The notes under the pieces were generated by a model that saw only the letters and a program-made list of their open reading frames with translations, was not told the origin of the DNA and made no database searches. Below, one piece after another: positions 18,346 to 27,667 of a stretch of 64,000 bases of DNA. The stretch is from Verrucomicrobiales bacterium (lineage in GTDB: Bacteria > Verrucomicrobiota > Verrucomicrobiia > Verrucomicrobiales > DEV007): the NCBI GenBank assembly GCA_029210205.1, contig JARGOD010000015.1, positions 1-64,000 of the forward strand, read 5' to 3'. Numbering within the stretch: the first letter of the stretch is position 1; the number at the start of each line of letters is the position of its first letter. Made by a program: the position numbers and the translations under genes.

Positions 18346-18381
18346 GGCAGAGCCCCGATAAGTCACTACCGGAACTCTGCC
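18346..18381 (-). terminator. Hairpin downstream of haem peroxidase gene
   Basis: GGCAGAG at 18346-18352 pairs with CTCTGCC at 18375-18381, with further pairing inside the 22-base loop. It lies about 30 bases beyond the peroxidase stop, between it and the response regulator. No long T-run follows on the minus strand, so termination may be weak. Confidence 0.5.
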
Positions 18382-18409
18382 TATCCACCAACCACATAGT
18401 GAGGGGAAA

Positions 18410-20260
18410 TTATCTTGGCCGCCCCATCGGAGGGCGCATCCCCGGACCGCGTCCTCCGGGGCGATCACCCTTTCCGCTCGAATTCAGAGTCGGAGCATGA
18501 CGTCCCACCAGAAAGGGATTGTCTTCGACCTCTTTTAAAATCTCTGTGTTACGGCGAATGATCTTGGCAAGGGTTTGCTGTTCGACAAGTCGCTGCAGTT
18601 CCTTGTCGAGGTGGTTCTGATACCAGAATCGATCTCCATCTCTTAAGCGAAGAAACTGATCGCGGAGAATTGCGTGGATCGTCTCCCCAACCATGGCACC
18701 ACGAACTGGTCGCTCAGCAAGACCGCCGACCCAGACGTCGATCTCTTCAACGCTGTCATAAACGCTCTCGAATCCATCTTCAAGGTCGTCATCCTTGGTG
18801 AGATCATGAAAATCATCGATAGGTTTAAGCCCGAAGTTTCTCCGGACTTCGTTCAACCCCGGCAACCCATGATCTCTGCCGCGCTGTATATTGAGTGAAG
18901 CTAGATCAAAGCCGCCGGACCCCGGAGGGCCAAATAGGAAGTTACGAACATCGTCGACTAAGAGTGTATCAATTTCCTGCGCCGGCTGCCGCGAAAGCCC
19001 GCGAAGAAGGGGCTCAATTCCGCCTTCATCGGTAATCAATGCCGGATTAAAAAATGCCGACGCAAGATCGAGATGCCCCTCGTCGACTTCACGCATGCGG
19101 CGGTCAAGACGCAGCAACTGCGAGGAGAGCATTGTGTGCCCAAAGCGGTAGGAAGCCGTCGCAAAAACATTCGTAATCCCGGGGTTCGTGTTTTCACGAT
19201 AACCGCGATAGCGGGGAATCGCGCCCTCCCCGAGAAGGAGCGGAAGAAATTCCTGATAAGTGATCACCTGCATTTCCGCTCCGACAATCGAGCGAGCCAC
19301 TTCATAAATCTCATCCCCCTCCAATTCGTCATTCGAACGATTGATGACTGCGGCCCAATAGTTGTGCTCACGAACGAAGAGGGTATGCAGCGCTGTCAGT
19401 CCAGCTTGCTCATTCGCACGAAAATCTCCGGCGAGAAAAAAGTTTGGCGCCTCCGCACTGGGAGCGTTGGGCAAGCCATCAACATTGAAGGGAAGCAAAT
19501 TGCCATCACTCACTTTGAGCCTTCCCGTTCCATCAAGCATCCTCAGTGCTTCAGCACGCTCTTCGTCTGAGCCGTAAACGTTTGAGGCATCGATAAAAGC
19601 GGTGATTTCATTCACCTGCTCACGAACCCCGTTCACTGTTTCACTGAAAGACCGGTCGAGAGAAATCTCAGCCGTGCCTGATCCGGTCGGATCAAAGAAA
19701 GGATCACCCGCTGGCACTTCAATATTGAAGGGTTCAATGAAATCATTGGTCGGGGTTAGGGTGATGTCATGATCCAAAAATTGTCCCCACTGCCATAGGT
19801 AGTCTGAGGCCATACGGCGATTATAGATCGACTCTTCCTGAGCACAGACAGCATTGCTGACGGCTCGCGCACTGGGCCGGTCTGAGCCGGAAGGTGCATC
19901 CACTCCATCGGCGTAATCTACCGTCGTGCGTCGGAGAAAAGGGATGTCGGCCGCTCCCCATTCAGGATGATTCAGATTGTTTCCAAATCCGCTGATGGTT
20001 CGAAATTCCGTCGGGAACTCAATGGTTCTCATTCCCATTTTGACGTCACCCGGCTTCTTCATATTCGGCCCCGACTCATCCGGTCCCTGCCGATTTGATT
20101 TTCGAAAATCATTCGGAGAACCGTCACGCGGACCATTCTGAGCGGTAGCCGAAAGAACGAAAAACGCAGAAATAAAAGCGATGAGAATAAGCACGAGGTC
20201 GAAACGGGAAGCACGACGATGACTCGAAGAGAAGGTGGGGTTTTGATCGATGATTTTCAT
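18410..20260 (-). CDS. Secreted animal-type haem peroxidase
   Basis: 616 residues with a signal peptide (FDLVLILIAFISAFFVLSATAQ). The animal haem peroxidase domain has the distal His loop WGQFLDHDITLTP, the FREHNYWA-like stretch LFVREHNYWAAVI, the proximal His segment ASYRFGHTMLSSQLLRL and the NIQRGRDHGLPGLNEVRR marker. Such enzymes oxidise halides or organic substrates with hydrogen peroxide outside the cell. The N-terminal linker and the C-terminus (GDRPGGRGPGMRPPMGRPR) are Gly/Pro/Arg-rich. An AAGGGGGAAG stretch lies 11-20 bases before the ATG as a possible ribosome-binding site. A two-component system lies directly downstream. Confidence 0.93.
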   Translation of the reverse strand: MKIIDQNPTFSSSHRRASRFDLVLILIAFISAFFVLSATAQNGPRDGSPNDFRKSNRQGPDESGPNMKKPGDVKMGMRTIEFPTEFRTISGFGNNLNHPEWGAADIPFLRRTTVDYADGVDAPSGSDRPSARAVSNAVCAQEESIYNRRMASDYLWQWGQFLDHDITLTPTNDFIEPFNIEVPAGDPFFDPTGSGTAEISLDRSFSETVNGVREQVNEITAFIDASNVYGSDEERAEALRMLDGTGRLKVSDGNLLPFNVDGLPNAPSAEAPNFFLAGDFRANEQAGLTALHTLFVREHNYWAAVINRSNDELEGDEIYEVARSIVGAEMQVITYQEFLPLLLGEGAIPRYRGYRENTNPGITNVFATASYRFGHTMLSSQLLRLDRRMREVDEGHLDLASAFFNPALITDEGGIEPLLRGLSRQPAQEIDTLLVDDVRNFLFGPPGSGGFDLASLNIQRGRDHGLPGLNEVRRNFGLKPIDDFHDLTKDDDLEDGFESVYDSVEEIDVWVGGLAERPVRGAMVGETIHAILRDQFLRLRDGDRFWYQNHLDKELQRLVEQQTLAKIIRRNTEILKEVEDNPFLVGRHAPTLNSSGKGDRPGGRGPGMRPPMGRPR

Positions 20261-20308
20261 GACATTATCATCTTCCCCCTTAAAAATGACACTTTCGGAG
20301 ATGCGACG

Positions 20309-20324
20309 ATGACAAAGTTGTCAT
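20309..20324. promoter_or_regulatory. Palindrome upstream of peroxidase gene, possible operator
   Basis: ATGACAA (20309-20315), a two-base centre and TTGTCAT (20318-20324) form a perfect 7-base dyad, about 49 bases before the peroxidase ATG. A second dyad, CTGAAA/TTTCAG, lies at 20338-20353 and is closer to the autotransporter stop. The first would suit a dimeric regulator such as the adjacent response regulator, though no direct evidence links them. Confidence 0.35.
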
Positions 20325-20371
20325 GTTCCAACATTTACTGAAACCAGTTTCAGGAGCGCCTTTCTAAGAGA

Positions 20372-22441
20372 TCAAAAATCGATCTTTACTCCAAACATTC
20401 CGCCATGCGAGGAATAGCCATCATCTCCAAAGCTCCCAAAATAGCCGGCATTGAAGATCCAGTTAGGCATGGCATCGAATGAAAAGTCAGCGCCAATCTG
20501 CAAAACTGCACGACTCGCATCCGCCCCTTCCGTAGAAATACTGTAGGGGTTCAGGAGACCGGAGTTCGCCAGAGAAACGGTGCTGCTTTCCGCCCCGTCA
20601 AGAGCCTGCCAGAAAGCGACGTCAAGACGCGGCTTTACCCAACCCGGCCGAGTCTCCTGATGACCTGTCACGGTGAGACCGAGCACAGATTGAACCGAGG
20701 TCATGGTCTCATCACTAAAACGCAGACTGGTCGCAGAAGGTCCGGATTCCGAAAATGCATCCAGCGACGTCAAACTTAAGGCCATGCCCAGGTAAGGAGT
20801 TACCCGACCTCTCCCTTCGTCTCCGAAAGAATGATCCCACCCAGTCTGGAAGTAAAACAGTCCCTGATGGCCATTGCGATTTCCTGTCATTTGATTACCC
20901 AGAAAGTCCCGGCGATCTGAGTCCGAATCGAGAAACCCATAGCCTGCGAGAAGATTGGTGAAAAATGAACCATGTGAATACTGAGCGTTCACTCCCGCAT
21001 AAGCAGATCGCGTTTCCAACTCACTACCGAACTGATCCACCCTCGCTTCATTCCGGCCATATCCACCAAATACTCCCAGATTCCAGTATTCTGAAATTTG
21101 CCGTCCAACACCGAATACTACCGTCGTCGAGTCGAACTGCGCATCTGCACGATTCAGCGATGGGTCTTGATCACCACTTCCAACATATCCTGACACAAAT
21201 ACATTTGGATCCTGCGCCGGCACGTCCCAGGCACCGCCTGCCGGAACTTCATTGACGAATAATCCACTCGAAGTCCCCCTTGACGCACTGCCACTTTCCC
21301 GACCTGATACACTGCCTCGGAAACTGGAGAACTGAGCTCCAAAAAGAGAAAACATACGACTGCTCTGCTCCTGCCCAAAGCTGTCCCATCCACTGATCAA
21401 GGTCTGTCCGGAAGTATTTGCCGTGACGGCATTGAGATCTGCAGCTTCGACCTCGTTCAACGCCTTCATGAAATTTCGAAACTCCTCGTTGAGTCCTTTC
21501 GCATTGTCCAATGCCCGGGCATACCCCGTCAAACCGGGAGCTGAAATCAGATTCCCATAGGAATTGAGGCTTTCGAGGTCCACTTCAATAGACTCAAAAT
21601 TTTTCCACTCGATGATTTCTCCATAGAGCGTAATCGAACCCGCGCCCGTATTAGAATTGGCAAGATCGAGTAATTCAGTTCGTTTGCCTTCGCTAACCCC
21701 ACGTATGTTCTCGAACCGAAGCGTGTCTTGATCAGCTCCGCCATCAATTCCCCCCACTATTTGCGAAGGGCCTGACAAAACGACTTTTCCATTCCCCGGA
21801 CCAAGATAAATCGCGCTTTTTCCTCCGATGATGCGCCCTCCTTCGTTTCGCACAACGCCACCGTTTCCCTGCATTAAGTGAACACCGTATTGATTCGTCC
21901 CCTCAACTGTTCCCCGGTTGAGAATAGATCCTTCGAACGAACCGGTTACAAACACGCCATCATTACCCCCGATAATATCCCCGGAATTCGTAAGCTCGCC
22001 GGAGAATGTGCCCGCGCCGAACATAACGCCAATTTGCTCTGCCTTCACCTGCCCGCTGTTGATCGCCATCCCCGAGAAAGTGTGAACAAAGGTGATGCCG
22101 GAAAAAGAACTCATCGCGGTTCCCGCGTGGACAAAAGTGCCGTCAAAAGGGCTCCCAACAAGAATCGCTGTCGACGCACGATCCGTCGCCACGGTAGACG
22201 ATTCGGCAGAAAATCGTAACTCCAGTCCAGATGGAACCGGAGCTATCATCACTCCCATGTGATCGGCCTCAATCCTGCCTTGAAAGAGAACCGTGTCTCC
22301 GGCGTTCAAACCAGAGGGAGAAATCGTGAGATTCGAAACGGTATTGTTTCGGTCTTCAACAACGAACTCTTCCGACCACAGCGGCGTCAAGGCTATAAGA
22401 CAGAGGCAAATGAGATGCCATTTAAGAGGTAAGCCATGCAT
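20372..22441 (-). CDS. Autotransporter with C-terminal beta-barrel
   Basis: 689 residues. A signal peptide (LKWHLICLCLIALTPLWS) is followed by a passenger of degenerate beta-helix repeats around N-x-G and G-x-I motifs (LTNSGDIIGGNDGVFV, ILNRGTVEG, VRNEGGRIIGG). From about residue 400 the C-terminal barrel shows alternating aromatic strands (VFVSGYVGSG, WNLGVFGGYGRNEARV, GSFFTNLLAGYGF, MFGVKIDF) and ends in Phe, as outer-membrane barrels do. It is a type V secretion protein, probably surface-exposed; the passenger is short and shows no protease triad. The upstream 205 bases to glgX are AT-rich and presumably hold divergent promoters. Confidence 0.9.
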   Translation of the reverse strand: MHGLPLKWHLICLCLIALTPLWSEEFVVEDRNNTVSNLTISPSGLNAGDTVLFQGRIEADHMGVMIAPVPSGLELRFSAESSTVATDRASTAILVGSPFDGTFVHAGTAMSSFSGITFVHTFSGMAINSGQVKAEQIGVMFGAGTFSGELTNSGDIIGGNDGVFVTGSFEGSILNRGTVEGTNQYGVHLMQGNGGVVRNEGGRIIGGKSAIYLGPGNGKVVLSGPSQIVGGIDGGADQDTLRFENIRGVSEGKRTELLDLANSNTGAGSITLYGEIIEWKNFESIEVDLESLNSYGNLISAPGLTGYARALDNAKGLNEEFRNFMKALNEVEAADLNAVTANTSGQTLISGWDSFGQEQSSRMFSLFGAQFSSFRGSVSGRESGSASRGTSSGLFVNEVPAGGAWDVPAQDPNVFVSGYVGSGDQDPSLNRADAQFDSTTVVFGVGRQISEYWNLGVFGGYGRNEARVDQFGSELETRSAYAGVNAQYSHGSFFTNLLAGYGFLDSDSDRRDFLGNQMTGNRNGHQGLFYFQTGWDHSFGDEGRGRVTPYLGMALSLTSLDAFSESGPSATSLRFSDETMTSVQSVLGLTVTGHQETRPGWVKPRLDVAFWQALDGAESSTVSLANSGLLNPYSISTEGADASRAVLQIGADFSFDAMPNWIFNAGYFGSFGDDGYSSHGGMFGVKIDF

Positions 22442-22647
22442 TAATTTTAATTTAATTTGAATATCAGGAAGATCAAATTAGATAATTTTAAAATTTTTGA
22501 CTCTTATTTTTGAGTTTCGGCCTGCAAAACTGATTTTTTTGCGCTGAAACTGCTTCTTCCTGAACCGCTTAGGAAAGGGCCGGGCGTATCCGCTCCGTTG
22601 GCGCTGGCAAGAATGCTAAAGCTGACTATCTTGGCCGATTTTCACCT

Positions 22648-24735
22648 GTGACAACTCCACTACCAGAACCAGTCGCCCTCCCCGGCCAGCCCTTCCCGCT
22701 CGGCGCCACGCCGCTCGAAGAAGGTGGGGTCAATTTTGCAGTCTCGTCTCAATACGCCGAAACAGTCACGCTCTGCCTCTTCTCAGACCCTGAGGCACCG
22801 TGGCGGGAAACCCATCGAATAGTTCTGAACGGGCGCCGCGGAGACACACATTTTATTGCCGTCAGTGGGATTCCGGAAGGCACTCGTTACGGGTATCGTG
22901 CGTCAGGTCCGTGGAAACCCGAGCAGGGCCATTTCTTCAACTCTGCAAAGCTTCTGCTCGACCCCTATGCGAAGCACATTGATGGCGCCTCCCGATATTC
23001 CCCATCGATGAAGGCCGTGAGGAAAGACCTTTCGCCCAACACCGCTGACAGTGGACACCATGCTCCCGTTGCTTTCGTTCCAGCGCCCGACCCGTTTGAC
23101 TGGGAAGAAGACACTCCTCCGGGAATACCCATGACTGACTCGGTTATTTGCGAGCTTCACGTGAAAGGGTTTTCGAAACTTAATCCAGCCGTCCCCGATG
23201 CTCTCCGCGGCAGCTACGCAGGCCTCGCCGACCAGGCCAGTATACAGTATCTGAAAGAGCTTGGTATCACTACTGTTCAGCTCCTTCCTATTCATCAACA
23301 CCTTGACGACGGATTTCTGATTGAGCGCGGACTGGTCAACTACTGGGGCTACAACACGATCGGATTCTTCGCGCCTGAAGCTCGCTATGCTTCCAGTGGC
23401 GACCCTGTGAAAGAGTTTCGTGATATGGTGAAAGCTTTCCACCGAGAGGGCATGGAGGTCATCCTTGATGTCGTCTACAACCATACCTGTGAAGCTGGAA
23501 TCGACGGTCCTACCTGTCTCCTTCGCGGCTTCGACAATCTTTGCTACTACCACAATGTCCCCGGCAAGCCCGGTCTCTACTGGGACTCGACCGGTTGCGG
23601 AAACTCTGTCGATGCCTCCCACCCGCGAGCTCTGCGCCTCATCATGGACAGCCTCCGCTACTGGGTCGAGGAAATGCACGTCGATGGCTTTCGTTTCGAT
23701 CTTGCGGTCGAGCTGGGACGCAGCCCTCTCAGCTTTGATCGCCGCGCTGCTTTCTTTCAAGCTATCCACCAGGATCCCGTTCTATCCCGTGCCAAAATGA
23801 TCGCTGAACCCTGGGATTTGGGACCTGATGGTTATCAGATCGGAAATTTTCCCACACATTGGGCGGAGCTCAACGGCCGTTTCCGGGACGACGCCCGCCG
23901 CTTCTGGAGAGGAGAGCCAAAAGTGATGGGGGAATTTGCATCCCGAATCACCGGCAGCGAGAGTCTTTTTGCCCACAATCGAAGAACTCCGGGCCACAGC
24001 GTTAACCTCATCACATCGCACGATGGTTTTACCCTGAATGATCTCGTCAGCTATGAGGAAAAGCACAACCTTGCCAATGGCGAACGAAACAGGGACGGTG
24101 ATTCGCACAATCTTTCCTGGAACCATGGTGTCGAAGGCCCTACGGATGATCCTGACATTAACACCCTCCGGCTTCGTCAGATTAGAAATTTTCTAACTAC
24201 GCTGATCTGCTCTCAGGGCGTCCCCTTTCTTCTTGCCGGCGATGAGAGACTCCGTACTCAAAACGGAAACAACAATACCTACTGCCAGGACAATGAGTTA
24301 AGCTGGATCTCCTGGGACGAATCCAGCGAAGCGAAAGCGATGCGGGAATTCACTGCTTCGATTTTTAAATTTCGACAGACTCATCCCAAGCTTCGCCGGA
24401 TAGAATTTTTTACCGGAGCGATCGATGGAGATACTCACCTACCAGATGTTTGCTGGCTCCGCCCCGACGGAGAAATCAAAAAAGCGGTCGACTGGAATGG
24501 AAAAAAACCGGGCGCTTTCGCAATGCTTATTCACTCGCAGGACAATGGGAAATCGCTTCTCTTTTTCTTCAATGCGAAGCCTGAAGCCGTCACTTTTCAG
24601 TTTCCTAAGAAACCTGTTTGCCAGTGGGCGTCCGTGATCAATACCGAAGCACCCGACAAAATTGGCGAGAAGAGAAAACCGGAAAGCTCGATCGATTTGT
24701 GCGCCCACTCTCTTCAGGTCTGGGAAGAATCTTGA
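22648..24735 (+). CDS. glgX: Glycogen debranching enzyme
   Basis: 695 residues of GH13. An N-terminal CBM48 (LGATPLEEGGVNFAVSSQYAETVTLCLF, with GYRASGPWKPEQGHFFN and KLLLDPYAK typical of GlgX) precedes the catalytic barrel: DVVYNHT near 274-280, nucleophile D351 in DGFRFDLAVELG, acid E387 in AEPWDLG, and D459 in TSHDGFTLNDLV. QNGNNNTYCQDNELSWISWD is a GlgX marker. It hydrolyses alpha-1,6 branches of phosphorylase-limit glycogen in the cytoplasm. The start is GTG at 22648; no upstream ATG fits. It ends exactly where the convergent ABC permease ends, with no base between. No other glg gene is in the window. Confidence 0.96.
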   Translation: MTTPLPEPVALPGQPFPLGATPLEEGGVNFAVSSQYAETVTLCLFSDPEAPWRETHRIVLNGRRGDTHFIAVSGIPEGTRYGYRASGPWKPEQGHFFNSAKLLLDPYAKHIDGASRYSPSMKAVRKDLSPNTADSGHHAPVAFVPAPDPFDWEEDTPPGIPMTDSVICELHVKGFSKLNPAVPDALRGSYAGLADQASIQYLKELGITTVQLLPIHQHLDDGFLIERGLVNYWGYNTIGFFAPEARYASSGDPVKEFRDMVKAFHREGMEVILDVVYNHTCEAGIDGPTCLLRGFDNLCYYHNVPGKPGLYWDSTGCGNSVDASHPRALRLIMDSLRYWVEEMHVDGFRFDLAVELGRSPLSFDRRAAFFQAIHQDPVLSRAKMIAEPWDLGPDGYQIGNFPTHWAELNGRFRDDARRFWRGEPKVMGEFASRITGSESLFAHNRRTPGHSVNLITSHDGFTLNDLVSYEEKHNLANGERNRDGDSHNLSWNHGVEGPTDDPDINTLRLRQIRNFLTTLICSQGVPFLLAGDERLRTQNGNNNTYCQDNELSWISWDESSEAKAMREFTASIFKFRQTHPKLRRIEFFTGAIDGDTHLPDVCWLRPDGEIKKAVDWNGKKPGAFAMLIHSQDNGKSLLFFFNAKPEAVTFQFPKKPVCQWASVINTEAPDKIGEKRKPESSIDLCAHSLQVWEES

Positions 24736-25590
24736 TCAGGATTTGATATCACGGCGCTCAAAGACGAGCCAACCGATGAGAAATCCCGTCAGCCCGATCC
24801 CGAGGAGCCACGCACTTTCTTCCCAGAACTGCGCCCACGGAACATCCTGATAAAGCAGGAGAAGCCACGCATCCATCCGCGAAGTGATAAAAAACTCGCG
24901 ATACGGGTCAAAGGCCGGAAGCGGAATCGAGGAAAGAACTCGATCAGCAACACAAATCGCGACCGTCACAATCGTCGCTGCCGCTGGCTTGATCCGAAAA
25001 CAACCAAGCATGAAGGCGATGCCGGTGACGGGCAGATAGATCACGGAGAATCCCAGGATCGCGAGAAAGTAGCGGCTCATCCCCTCGCCCCAATCGAAAA
25101 GAACGACCCTCGGCAGATCCGGCGTCCACACGAGCATCCCACCTCCCCAACCTTGCCCTAACACACCCACCGCGAGAGCAGAGACGCCCACGAACAGAAA
25201 CAAGACAGTCGTGTAAACCTGGCAGGAAATAAACTTGAGAAGAAGAAGCCGGAAGCGTGAGATCGGACGGATCAGAATGAGCCGCAGATTTCCGTCCTCT
25301 GTTTCCTTCGCGAGAATATCCCCGGCAATAAGAGAAACAAAGACTACCCCGAGGAGCAGCATCGTGAAGGCGACGATGAGAAAAGCGAGAGTCAGCGCGG
25401 AAAAGTATTCATCGAAGCCGCCGGCAACCCGTCCGATAAATTCCTGCATCCGCGCCTCGGATCGCTCACGCGTCCAGAGGAAGTAGAAGAGGATTTCGAC
25501 GGCGAGGAAAAGGCCGAAGCCAATGTAGGTGCGCCGCCGTGCAAAGAGTCGGAAGAGCTCCCACCCCAGTTGTCGGAAGAACAAGCTCAT
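24736..25590 (-). CDS. ABC transporter permease (ABC-2 type)
   Basis: 284 residues with about six membrane helices, for example FGLFLAVEILFYFLW, LAFLIVAFTMLLLGVVFVSLIAG, VYTTVLFLFVGVSALAVGV and LLGIGLTGFLIGWLVF. The cytoplasmic DILAKETEDGNLRLILIRPISRFRLLLLKF stretch is the standard ABC-2 coupling segment. Its ATG overlaps the stop of the ATPase gene, with a GGAGG five bases ahead, one of the few clear ribosome-binding sites in the window. The cargo is unknown. It is the last gene of a chain with an LRR lipoprotein, MurJ and a pseudopilin. Confidence 0.9.
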   Translation of the reverse strand: MSLFFRQLGWELFRLFARRRTYIGFGLFLAVEILFYFLWTRERSEARMQEFIGRVAGGFDEYFSALTLAFLIVAFTMLLLGVVFVSLIAGDILAKETEDGNLRLILIRPISRFRLLLLKFISCQVYTTVLFLFVGVSALAVGVLGQGWGGGMLVWTPDLPRVVLFDWGEGMSRYFLAILGFSVIYLPVTGIAFMLGCFRIKPAAATIVTVAICVADRVLSSIPLPAFDPYREFFITSRMDAWLLLLYQDVPWAQFWEESAWLLGIGLTGFLIGWLVFERRDIKS

Positions 25591-26492
25591 ATATCCTCCT
25601 TTTGCTTCGACTGACTGAAGCGAAGGTAGAGCGACTCCAGCGAATCTTCTTCCTGCGAAAAATGACGCAGACCAACATCACCGGAAACGAGAGCCGCCAA
25701 AAGTTCATCCGCCTTCCGCCCCGGGGGGAAAAGAAAACGGCTTTCCCCCTCCGCCGATCCACCCTCTTCGATCACCAACTTCTCCAGCCCCGAAGGTTTC
25801 TCCGCCTCAATTCGAAACCTTACCATCTCTGTTTCCACTTCACGAACCGCACCCGAGTAGACCTTTCTCCCCGCCTGAAGAATTACGACCTCATCACAGA
25901 CCTGCTCAACCTCACCAAGGAGATGAGAACTCAAGAGCACCGTCAAGCCAAGCCGGTCACGCAGTTCAAACAACTGCTCGCGAAACTCGACGATACCCTC
26001 AGGATCGAGGCCGTCCGTCGGCTCATCCAGAATAAGCAGTTCCGGTCGCGGCAGGAGCGCCTGCGCGAGAGCGAGCCTCTGCCGCATTCCGTGACTGTAT
26101 TTCGAGACCCGGTCTCCGATACGTTCTTCGAGCCCGACCCAAGCCACTGTTTCGCGCATCAGTTTTTCGGTGACGCCCCCCGAATAAGCGCTGAAGATTT
26201 TCAGGTTATGCCAACCCGAAAGATACTCGTAAAAAGACGGTGTCTCGAAGATCGCCCCAACTTTGGAAATTGCTTTCTCACGATTTTGTTGCACCACGAC
26301 ACCATCGATCGAAACTTCTCCAAGGTCCGGATACACCATTCCGAGAATGATGCCTAACGCAGTACTTTTTCCCGCTCCGTTGTGACCTAACAACCCGCAA
26401 ATATTCCCGCGATCCACTGCAAACGAAACATCATCGAGTGCAGGAAGACGACCACGATCAAAGGTTTTGCTAAGTTTGTCGACTTTCAGCAT
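25587..26492 (-). CDS. ABC transporter ATP-binding protein
   Basis: 301 residues from the ATG at 26492, which overlaps the upstream stop by one base (TGATG); a GTG one codon earlier is less likely. Walker A is GHNGAGKST (about residues 36-44), the signature is YSHGMRQRLALAQALL, and Walker B is LLILDEPTDGLDPEG followed by LSSHLLGEVEQ. The C-terminal 80 residues form the accessory domain usual in CcmA/NatA-type ATPases of ABC-2 exporters. It powers the permease encoded next, with which it shares four bases. Confidence 0.95.
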   Translation of the reverse strand: MLKVDKLSKTFDRGRLPALDDVSFAVDRGNICGLLGHNGAGKSTALGIILGMVYPDLGEVSIDGVVVQQNREKAISKVGAIFETPSFYEYLSGWHNLKIFSAYSGGVTEKLMRETVAWVGLEERIGDRVSKYSHGMRQRLALAQALLPRPELLILDEPTDGLDPEGIVEFREQLFELRDRLGLTVLLSSHLLGEVEQVCDEVVILQAGRKVYSGAVREVETEMVRFRIEAEKPSGLEKLVIEEGGSAEGESRFLFPPGRKADELLAALVSGDVGLRHFSQEEDSLESLYLRFSQSKQKEDI

Positions 26493-27034
26493 CACTGTTG
26501 TTCGACCACAAATTGAAGCCGCCGCGTGACATGGCCATCAGCGTAAAGGACATTCACCCCATCGCCAACATGCTGATGAAAATTTTCTTTATCGGAAGCA
26601 ATTGGAATTCCCGACTCTCGCCGAATTACCCCTAACAAATCCATATTCCCCATGCGTTGACCATTGATGAGACTGTTCCAGAAATAGCTCGATCCGGTCT
26701 CTTCAAAAATACCTTCATGGTCCGCCGGACACTCAAAGGCGAATTCATCGCCAACGTATTCGAGCAGCACTGTGTCGATCGCAGGAACGTCATCACTCCG
26801 GCTCTCACGCGCCGCCACCATCGTCGGAAATATCATTCCACGATCCGCAAAATACTGATTCAAGCCGATCCCAATGTCACGGAGTTTACCCATGCATTGC
26901 ACCGATTGAGCAGTCGCTTTGGCTCGTGTCATCGTCGGCACCAGTATCGCAGCGACCGTGGCAATGATCGCAACGACAACAAAGATCTCGATCAAAGTCA
27001 TACCACGCTCACGAGATCGCGACCGTAATCTCAT
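26492..27034 (-). CDS. Prepilin-like secreted protein with N-terminal methylation motif
   Basis: 180 residues. The N-terminus RERGMTLIEIFVVVAIIATVAAIL is a type IV prepilin leader with cleavage expected between Gly and Met and the conserved Glu at +5. A region like the G-H/DUF1559 pseudopilins of PVC bacteria follows, with QCMGKLRDIGIGLNQYFADRG and the C-terminal NVLYADGHVTRR motif characteristic of that group. These are abundant type II secretion-like proteins in Verrucomicrobiota and Planctomycetota of unknown role. It overlaps the upstream hypothetical gene (ATGA) and the ABC ATPase gene (TGATG), an odd partner for a pseudopilin. Confidence 0.88.
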   Translation of the reverse strand: MRLRSRSRERGMTLIEIFVVVAIIATVAAILVPTMTRAKATAQSVQCMGKLRDIGIGLNQYFADRGMIFPTMVAARESRSDDVPAIDTVLLEYVGDEFAFECPADHEGIFEETGSSYFWNSLINGQRMGNMDLLGVIRRESGIPIASDKENFHQHVGDGVNVLYADGHVTRRLQFVVEQQ

Positions 27035-27633
27035 CGGGGCGGCCCTCCCATTCGACCCATCGTCCGCTGCATTTCTTCGAGGAGTGGCGCGAGGTCGATC
27101 TTCGTCTCGACCGAGGCATCTGAGTAATAGGCCTTCAGCCCTGCATCAGCAATTTTCCCAGCCAACTCCGGATCCTCCCCGACCGATCCACCTCGGGGGC
27201 CTCCGTCCGAGTTTTCCTTCATCCGCTTCAAAGTCCGCTCCACGATTCGCTGTCGCTCATCGCGCTCCATCTCATTAAAGGAAACCATCATCTGCTGAAA
27301 GGCTCGACCGACGCGTCGTTCGAGAAAAAAGAGCTGCTCATCAGGAGTCAGCTCCCGCATGAGACTGCGCCGTGGATCACTTTCCTCCCGCCCTCTTAAC
27401 AGAGATACTTCCGATGGCTCCATCTCGTTGAGCATGTCAACCATTTGCCCGATGACCTGTTTCCTCTCTTCAGCATCCTCGATTTCTGAGAGAGGATTTT
27501 TTTCGGTAAAAGCTTCCAGCTTCTCGACCGTTGGCTTCATCGCTCCTGCGACTTTCACTACCGCGAGGACGACCACCCAGAGAACAACCAAAGAGGCGAG
27601 TCCTTTCACTAGAAGTCGATTACGGATACTCAT
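27031..27633 (-). CDS. Hypothetical single-pass membrane protein
   Basis: 200 residues, function not recognised. One membrane helix near residues 9-28 (KGLASLVVLWVVVLAVVKVAGA), then a polar, largely helical body rich in Glu, Arg and Met (for example QMVDMLNEMEPSEV, RAFQQMMVSFNEMERDERQRIVERTLKRM) that could form coiled coils. It ends RTMGRMGGPPR. The topology suggests a short cytoplasmic N-terminus and a periplasmic domain. It is wedged between murJ (34 bases) and the pseudopilin (four-base overlap). Its place suggests a role with one of these, but this is inference only. Confidence 0.8.
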   Translation of the reverse strand: MSIRNRLLVKGLASLVVLWVVVLAVVKVAGAMKPTVEKLEAFTEKNPLSEIEDAEERKQVIGQMVDMLNEMEPSEVSLLRGREESDPRRSLMRELTPDEQLFFLERRVGRAFQQMMVSFNEMERDERQRIVERTLKRMKENSDGGPRGGSVGEDPELAGKIADAGLKAYYSDASVETKIDLAPLLEEMQRTMGRMGGPPR

Positions 27634-27667
27634 GCTTTTAGAGAAGACGCCGGATACGCGAGCGAAG

